This document shows positions 58,483 to 64,000 of a stretch of DNA of 64,000 bases, one piece after another. The position numbers and the translations under genes were made by a program. Within the stretch, counting starts at the first letter, position 1. Each line of letters begins with the position of its first letter. The DNA is from Methylobacter sp. (GTDB lineage: Bacteria > Pseudomonadota > Gammaproteobacteria > Methylococcales > Methylomonadaceae): positions 124,001-188,000 of the forward strand of contig JAUYMY010000057.1 in assembly GCA_030699385.1 (NCBI GenBank). The letters run 5' to 3'. A model generated the notes under the pieces. It was not told where the DNA came from, searched no databases, and saw nothing but the letters and a program-made list of their open reading frames with translations.

Positions 58483-59804
58483 GTAAAGCCCCTTCCTTCA
58501 GGTGGGGAATGTAAGGATGCCCTTGATTTATTTTGTTTGCAGCCATTCTGTGTGCACCAATGCGATTAATTTGGCAATTGAAACCGCCCTAATATTTAGC
58601 TTCTTTTTGTCGCGCAGAAAAATCCGCTGTCATCCGAATCTGAAAGCGTTTAACCTGCTTGACCATAAAATGCGCTGTACCACTATAATCCAATGAAAAC
58701 ACAAACCAAAACACTAAAAATCAGGATTAGGGATAAACACATAGATGTGTTAAACCGCATGGCTTTCGAGTGCAATCAGGTTTGGAATGCAGCCAATGAA
58801 GAAAGCGCCGAATTTTCCTGGGTTCCAGTGCCGGAAGTTGGCTATATGAATATGCAGACTTCCGGCTTTGATTTAATGAAAGAACTCAAAGTCATCCGCA
58901 AAGACAGGGATATGATTATCGGTGCGGGGACAGTGCAGGAAGTTATTGCTGTTCATGCCAAAGCCAGAAAACAATTCAAGAAAAACAAACTGAGGTGGCG
59001 TTCATCAGGTGGCGCTCGGCGCGCTTTAGGTTGGGTTCCCTTCAAGTCCGGCGCGGCGGTGTGGGTGAATGGGCAGATTCGATTTTGTGGCATCTATTTC
59101 AAGTGCTGGGACAGCTACGGCCTAAGTCAATACGATTTTAGAAGCGGCTCATTCAGCCAGGATGCCAGAGGCCGCTGGTATTTCAATATCGTGGTGCACG
59201 TTGATGTTGAAGCAAGGTTGTCCGGCCACGGCCAAATCGGTATTGATTTAGGCTTAAAGACAACCGCCACCTGTTCAAACGGCGACACCTTAGAACGTCA
59301 GGACTGCTACCGGAACAGCGAAGCCAAACTCGGCAAAGCCCAGCGTGCCAACAAGAAAAAACAGGTTCAAAGCATTCACGCTAAGATTAAAAACCGCCGT
59401 GCGGATGCCATCCATAAATTCAGCAATAAAATAGTCAAAGAAAACAGTTTAATCGTCGTTGGCAACGTCAGCGCGTCCGGCCTTGCAAAAACTAACATGG
59501 CGAAGTCCGTGTTAGATGCAGGCTGGACGATGCTAAAAACACAACTTGAATATAAGTCGATAGCGACGCAAGGCGTGTTCATAGAAGTCAACGAAGCATA
59601 CAGTACCCAAGCTTGTTCGTGTTGCGGGAGCATTTCCGCCAACAGTCCGAAAGGTAGAGCAGGACTTGGAATAAGAGAATGGGGGTGTCCTGACTGTGGG
59701 ACAAGGCATGATAGAGATATTAATGCCGCCAAAAACATTCTCCGATTGGGGCATCAATCGCTAGCGGTAGGAATCCCCGTCCTTTAGGTCGGGGAGGATG
59801 TCAA
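58483..59804 (+). mobile_element. TnpB-only IS605-type element (no transposase)
   Basis: A left end CGTAAAGCCCCTTCC with TTCA loop, GGTGGGG and AATGTAAG (58482-58515) and a right end GGAATCCCC...GGGGAGGATGTCAA (59770-59803) enclose one tnpB and no tnpA. Both ends closely match the tnpA-carrying element at 35.3-37.1 kb, so the latter's transposase could move this one. Confidence 0.75.
58693..59787 (+). CDS. TnpB-family protein with altered RuvC-II
   Basis: The 364-residue TnpB differs from the one at 35.8 kb. RuvC-I is IGIDLGLKTTATCSNG and RuvC-III RHDRDINAAKNILRLG, both with their Asp. At the RuvC-II position the sequence is LIVVGNVSASGLAKTNM, so the Glu of IVIEDL is Gly. A Glu in EVNEAYSTQ, just before the zinc finger (CSCCGS, CPDCGT), may be a relocated catalytic residue, as reported for some TnpB lineages. 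TATAAT lies three bases before the ATG. Whether it cuts DNA cannot be decided from sequence. Confidence 0.88.
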   Translation: MKTQTKTLKIRIRDKHIDVLNRMAFECNQVWNAANEESAEFSWVPVPEVGYMNMQTSGFDLMKELKVIRKDRDMIIGAGTVQEVIAVHAKARKQFKKNKLRWRSSGGARRALGWVPFKSGAAVWVNGQIRFCGIYFKCWDSYGLSQYDFRSGSFSQDARGRWYFNIVVHVDVEARLSGHGQIGIDLGLKTTATCSNGDTLERQDCYRNSEAKLGKAQRANKKKQVQSIHAKIKNRRADAIHKFSNKIVKENSLIVVGNVSASGLAKTNMAKSVLDAGWTMLKTQLEYKSIATQGVFIEVNEAYSTQACSCCGSISANSPKGRAGLGIREWGCPDCGTRHDRDINAAKNILRLGHQSLAVGIPVL

Positions 59805-59822
59805 TGGGCGTGTAGGTTCCCC
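59700..59822 (+). ncRNA. Putative omega RNA of the TnpB-only element
   Basis: By the TnpB rule, the scaffold would come from the tnpB 3' end and right-end hairpin CCCCGTCCTTTAGGTCGGGG. The guide would begin at TGGGCGTGTAGG after GGATGTCAA. Extent inferred. Confidence 0.3.
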
Positions 59823-59858
59823 ACATTAATAACATAAAATAATATTTTGGAGGATAGT

Positions 59859-60863
59859 ATGTTTAAAATTCGTTCACTGGTTACAGCGCTGGCGCTGGTA
59901 AGTTCCATTTCGGTGGCTTCAGCTTGGGAGGCCTTGCCGACAGAAGCACCGGCGCCGGCTGACAATGCGACAACCCCGGCTAAAGTTGAGTTGGGGCAAA
60001 TGCTTTACCATGACCCGCGTTTGTCTTCTACCGGTACAGTTTCTTGCGCGTCTTGCCATAACACCATGCTCGGCGGCGAAGATAACCGGCCGAATTCTAT
60101 GGGCGTTAATGGGCAAACCGGCGGACGCAGTGCGCCAACGGTTTGGAATGCGGCGTTTAATGCGGTTCAGTTTTGGGATGGACGGGCGGGAAGTTTAGAA
60201 GATCAAGCCGCGGGTCCTGTGACCAATCCTATTGAAATGGGCATGAAAAATTGGGATGAGGTGGTTGCGCGCTTGAAAACCATTGAAGGCTATAAACAAC
60301 CGTTTGAACAGGCTTTTGGCACCGACGTCATTACTAAAGATGCGGTGACCAGAGCGATTGCGGCTTATGAACGGACTCTGATTACGCCTAACAGCCCTTA
60401 TGACCGTTATGTGACCGGCGATAAGTCGGCGTTGACCGAACAACAGGTTCGCGGCATGGAAAAAGTTGCGGAATTGGGTTGTACCTCTTGCCATAGCGGC
60501 GCGGCGTTTAATGGTGCCGGTACTTTCCAAAAATTCCCGGTTACGCCTAACGGTTACTGGGAAGCGCAATACCATATCAGCAAAGATAAAGGTTTGGCGG
60601 AAGTCACCAAAAAGGCAGATGACGAACATTTATGGAAAGTGCCGACCTTGCGTAACATCGCTTTGACCGCACCGTATTTCCACAATGGTTCGGTTAAAAC
60701 GCTGGATAAAGCGGTGACCTTAATGGCCAAATTGCAATTGGGCAAAGATTTAAACAAAGAAGAAGTGGCTGATATTGTCGCCTTTTTGCATGGATTGACC
60801 GGCGAGTTCCCTAAACAGAAAATGCCGATATTGCCTGCGACAGAGGACTCTAGTTTTAATTAA
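59859..60863 (+). CDS. Di-haem cytochrome c peroxidase
   Basis: The 334-residue exported protein has a signal peptide ending at SVASAWEAL and two CXXCH haem sites, SCASCHNTM and GCTSCHSGA. It shows ELGQMLYHDPRLS, FWDGRAGSLEDQA, NPIEMG and VPTLRNIALTAPYFHNG, the bacterial CCP/MauG fold. It reduces hydrogen peroxide in the periplasm with electrons from cytochrome c. ATG 59859 follows GGAGGATAGT. It has its own terminator. Confidence 0.93.
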   Translation: MFKIRSLVTALALVSSISVASAWEALPTEAPAPADNATTPAKVELGQMLYHDPRLSSTGTVSCASCHNTMLGGEDNRPNSMGVNGQTGGRSAPTVWNAAFNAVQFWDGRAGSLEDQAAGPVTNPIEMGMKNWDEVVARLKTIEGYKQPFEQAFGTDVITKDAVTRAIAAYERTLITPNSPYDRYVTGDKSALTEQQVRGMEKVAELGCTSCHSGAAFNGAGTFQKFPVTPNGYWEAQYHISKDKGLAEVTKKADDEHLWKVPTLRNIALTAPYFHNGSVKTLDKAVTLMAKLQLGKDLNKEEVADIVAFLHGLTGEFPKQKMPILPATEDSSFN

Positions 60864-60887
60864 AGGGGTATTTTTGCGTTAAATGAT

Positions 60888-60921
60888 AAGGCGGTTTTGC
60901 GTTAGCAAACCGCCTTATTTT
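60888..60921 (+). terminator. Terminator of the cytochrome c peroxidase gene
   Basis: AAGGCGGTTTTGC and GCAAACCGCCTT (one bulge) flank GTTA, then ATTTTTG. Confidence 0.85.
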
Positions 60922-61131
60922 TGCTATCAATTTTAAGTGGGACACGGGCAGCCTACCACGTTTTAAAAGTCTCGTAGGCCTGTTTCGTGTTAACTGAGTA
61001 GCCGATTTGCATCAAGCGAAATCACTGGAAAATTGGCAGTTAGCCCAACAGGATAAACCGCTCAATTCAATCGAACCTTTGGAGTGAATCCATGATGCTG
61101 CATTACAACTGATTTAAAATATTTGCGGGGG

Positions 61132-61506
61132 TCAACCCGCAATAATAGATACGTCGTAGTGTTTAAAAGCCCCGTCATCAGTCAGCAAGGAATAGCCTCC
61201 AACAATGGCTTGGCTAATGATGATGCGGTCGAATGGATCGCGGTGATGGAAAGGCAGGTTTTTTAAATAGCCGATATGCTCGATTTGTAGCGGCAAAATC
61301 ACAATTTCCGGTGGCAATAAAATTTCTATCGGCTGAGTGAGCGAAAGCTTACCAATATTTCGTTTTAGCTCTATTTCCCATAAGCTGACAATGCTGAGGA
61401 ATTTATTATGGTTTTCGTTTTCTATCAACGCGCTGGTATTTAGGCTTAACTTGGGGTTATCTGCCAAGTGCCAAAGTAAAATATGCGTGTCTAACAGCAG
61501 GTTCAT
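61132..61506 (-). CDS. PIN-domain toxin (VapC family)
   Basis: The 124-residue protein is a PIN ribonuclease: LLDTHILLWHL with the first Asp, SLWEIELK with Glu, HRDPFDRIIISQA and LLTDDGAF with the remaining acidic residues. VapC toxins cleave tRNA or rRNA when free of antitoxin. The start overlaps the antitoxin stop by four bases. Complete, so probably active. Confidence 0.9.
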   Translation of the reverse strand: MNLLLDTHILLWHLADNPKLSLNTSALIENENHNKFLSIVSLWEIELKRNIGKLSLTQPIEILLPPEIVILPLQIEHIGYLKNLPFHHRDPFDRIIISQAIVGGYSLLTDDGAFKHYDVSIIAG

Positions 61507-61727
61507 TGCATATAGTCCTGGAAGTCGACTAAAGGGTCACAAAAATCATCAGCTATAAAAGTGATTTGCTGTTTAGCTGAGCCGCGCTTTAAACTGCTCC
61601 CTTTGGTTTTCAGATGCTTTTCAGTCGTTAATTTGCCGATTAAGGCCATTTGCATTTCTATGGTACTGATATATTGCTGGACAATATTGCTGGGTAAATC
61701 ATCCGGAATATTGATAGTTACTTGCAT
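61503..61727 (-). CDS. VapB-type antitoxin
   Basis: The 74-residue protein starts MQVTINIPDDLPSNIVQQYI, a short beta strand and helix typical of antitoxin DNA-binding ends. It finishes in an acidic, flexible tail (DDFCDPLVDFQDYMQ) that would wrap the PIN toxin. It precedes and overlaps the toxin gene. The family is called from context as much as sequence. Confidence 0.75.
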   Translation of the reverse strand: MQVTINIPDDLPSNIVQQYISTIEMQMALIGKLTTEKHLKTKGSSLKRGSAKQQITFIADDFCDPLVDFQDYMQ

Positions 61728-61795
61728 GGCTGTTCCTGCTATGGGTTAGTTACTGACCGCTAAGGCGATTTCCTGAAAAAGACATGCCAAAAATT

Positions 61796-61843
61796 GTCCA
61801 CGAAAAACACGAAAATTTCGTGGCTTTCGTACTTTTCGTGGAC
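61796..61843. repeat. GTCCACGAAA palindromic intergenic repeat, copy 4
   Basis: GTCCACGAAAAACACGAAAA pairs with CTTTTCGTGGAC ending at 61843. It lies between the antitoxin start and the MBL gene end and matches copy 3 closely. Confidence 0.75.
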
Positions 61844-61919
61844 TCTATTTTTTTTACAGATCATGATTATTAAGGGATGTTATTTCGCGGGAATCATCTA
61901 AGTTATTTCATACTTATTC

Positions 61920-62669
61920 CTAAGTCGCCTTTTTTGTATACAAGCCCACTTTTAATTCCGCCAGCCAATTGATAAAGCGGCTCACGTCCGGACCTTGAAA
62001 AATAGCGCCATGTTGCGGGCACAGCATGTCTATATCCATTTTACTGACGCGTTCACACCAATCCAGTTTGGCATCGTTGGAGCCCATCCAGCGGCGATGG
62101 AAACCTTCCATAAAACGCACATGCTTATCAAAATTACTGACGAATAAATATTCTTCCCCATGCGGTAACAAGGCAGCGCCTACGTCGCCGGAAAAGAGGA
62201 TTTTCGCCGCCGGGTCGTATAAGTTGAAATTGCCGGAAGAGTGCATGTAATGCGCTGGTATCGCTTGCAAGGTCAAATCGCCCAACGGTATCGGCATACC
62301 TTCGTCAGGGATAGAGAAAAAGGTGGTGTTATTGCCGCCGAAATGGGGAACGAAGGTTTCCCATAACCATGAGATATAGCACTTGACTTCAGGGCTGATG
62401 TCCAGCCACAGCGATAACGAGGAAATGATGTCAGGATCCTGATGCGAGGCGAATAAGGCGCGGATTTTTTTCGGGTCGAATTCGGTGCTGATGGCGGAAA
62501 AGACGCTGGGGAAAATCTCAATGCCGCCCGGATCAGTCAACAATGCTTCATCACGGTTAATAATCAGGAATTCATTGGTATCAATCAGATAATTAGGGCG
62601 TTCCGGGTCGCAAGTGATGGCGGCCCAGCGATGCGCCCCTTTAGTGTAAATATATTCTATTTTTTTCAT
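61920..62669 (-). CDS. Di-iron MBL-fold (ODP-type) sensor-like protein
   Basis: The 249-residue protein is an MBL fold of the flavodiiron/ODP type without flavodoxin domain. Ligand motifs are SHQDPD, AHYMHSSGN, FSGDVGA and CPQHGAI. The fourth residue after the first His-x-Asp-x-Asp is Ile instead of His, so one ligand may be missing. ODP proteins bind oxygen at a di-iron site, and one was shown to be a chemotaxis oxygen sensor in Treponema. It is coupled to the MCP-like gene upstream by an ATGA overlap. Confidence 0.8.
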   Translation of the reverse strand: MKKIEYIYTKGAHRWAAITCDPERPNYLIDTNEFLIINRDEALLTDPGGIEIFPSVFSAISTEFDPKKIRALFASHQDPDIISSLSLWLDISPEVKCYISWLWETFVPHFGGNNTTFFSIPDEGMPIPLGDLTLQAIPAHYMHSSGNFNLYDPAAKILFSGDVGAALLPHGEEYLFVSNFDKHVRFMEGFHRRWMGSNDAKLDWCERVSKMDIDMLCPQHGAIFQGPDVSRFINWLAELKVGLYTKKAT

Positions 62670-63286
62670 GTTGATACGCGGATATTGTGGATAAGCGATT
62701 GCAATGAGGCGGTGATTTCGTCCATGGTGGTTTCGATACGATCGGCAACCAGTTTTAGTTCCCCGCTGAGCTCTTGGCCGTAGGCGGCTTCAATTTTGGC
62801 ATTGCGGCTCAGCGCTTCGCTGCTTTTGCAAAGATCGTAAGCATTTTCCAGCGTGGCCAGCAGTGAAGCCAGATCTTCTTCAACGCCTTTATCGAGCTTG
62901 TCCATCGCGCTTTGTTTATGTGCGATGGCGGTGTCCAGTATCGCGTAATGGTCGCCAGTTTGTGCCCGTTGCAAATAGCCCATCATGCGCCGGGTTTTAC
63001 ACAAAATGACCACGTCGTAAATCATTAAGGTGATGATTTTGGATACATCATCCATCAGTCCGCGCAGCCTGCCGCTAAGCAGGCGCAATTCCAGGGCAAT
63101 GATGCCAAAGCCTCGCGATTTGATACCGGCACGGCGGGTAATAAGCATCGCATTGACGGCGATTAGATTAGTTTTGAAGGGGATTTCAATGATCAATTTG
63201 ATGTCTTCGCAAATGACCAAGGTGAGTTCGAGCCGGGTCAGATGCGCGTTAATATCGTAATGCGCTGTGTTTAATGTTGCCGCCAT
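62666..63286 (-). CDS. Soluble MCP-like chemosensory protein
   Basis: The 206-residue protein has no membrane segment. The C-terminal half carries LSRNAKIEAAYGQELSGELKLVADRIETT, which resembles the MCP signalling or helical bundle region, though the usual hairpin tip EIxxI is shortened. The N-terminal half has RRAGIKSRGFGIIALELRLLSGR, similar to the NAxIEAARAGE-GF-VVA pattern read from an MCP. It is coupled to the ODP gene. It may transmit an oxygen or redox signal to CheA. Confidence 0.6.
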   Translation of the reverse strand: MAATLNTAHYDINAHLTRLELTLVICEDIKLIIEIPFKTNLIAVNAMLITRRAGIKSRGFGIIALELRLLSGRLRGLMDDVSKIITLMIYDVVILCKTRRMMGYLQRAQTGDHYAILDTAIAHKQSAMDKLDKGVEEDLASLLATLENAYDLCKSSEALSRNAKIEAAYGQELSGELKLVADRIETTMDEITASLQSLIHNIRVST

Positions 63287-63304
63287 AGCTGCTCGAATTT
63301 ATTG

Positions 63305-64000
<696 letters not shown>

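Overview
The window looks like a chromosome segment of a gammaproteobacterium that oxidises C1 compounds, most likely a Methylococcales (Methylobacter-like) methanotroph. The gene orders are gammaproteobacterial: rpsB-tsf-pyrH-frr-uppS-cdsA-dxr-rseP, initiator tRNA-rimP-nusA-infB-rbfA-truB-rpsO-pnp, and nqrABCDEF-nqrM. A XoxF lanthanide methanol dehydrogenase with a XoxJ partner points to C1 metabolism. No particulate methane monooxygenase gene lies in the window, so the assignment is an inference.

Layout. 1-3.1 kb: start of polyphosphate kinase (cut by the left edge), a PLP deaminase/desulfhydrase, a divergent SRAP DNA-lesion protein and an orphan OmpR-type regulator. 3.1-11.5 kb: translation, UMP kinase, isoprenoid and envelope cluster, ending in dsbC. 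11.5-20 kb: an exosortase-associated protein, a secreted trypsin-like protease, xoxJ/xoxF, lpxH, a periplasmic cyclophilin, cysS. 19.9-27 kb: DUF2959 protein, lipoprotein, then two overlapping dynamin-like GTPase genes facing an overlapping pair that encodes a membrane coiled-coil protein and an SPFH-like coiled-coil protein. 27-31.6 kb: sulfate adenylyltransferase genes cysD and cysN, split by an AT-rich ATPase plus TOPRIM-like (DUF4276) pair. 31.8-35.1 kb: lipoprotein and a CheB-CheR-PAS fusion. 35.3-37.8 kb: an IS200/IS605 element and a frameshifted gene. 37.9-44.7 kb: sodium-pumping NADH:quinone oxidoreductase, its assembly factor and a CBS protein. 44.7-55 kb: exonuclease I, initiator tRNA and the nusA-infB-pnp operon. 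55-58.3 kb: a CmoA-like/ICMT-like methyltransferase pair behind an 11-base poly-G tract, and a lone HerA ATPase. 58.5-64 kb: a TnpB-only element, a di-haem cytochrome c peroxidase, a VapBC pair, and a chemosensory module (di-iron MBL protein, MCP-like protein, CheB cut by the right edge).

Most of the window is core metabolism and information processing. The accessory parts stand out by base composition, unusual operon breaks or repeats: the ATPase/TOPRIM pair inside cysDN, the methyltransferase pair with a homopolymer tract, two TnpB elements with matching ends, and at least three families of short palindromic intergenic repeats. The best candidate for an undescribed system is the four-gene GTPase/membrane/SPFH-like block at 21.1-27.0 kb. 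The ATPase-TOPRIM insertion is second; it resembles the architecture of known anti-phage systems such as PARIS.
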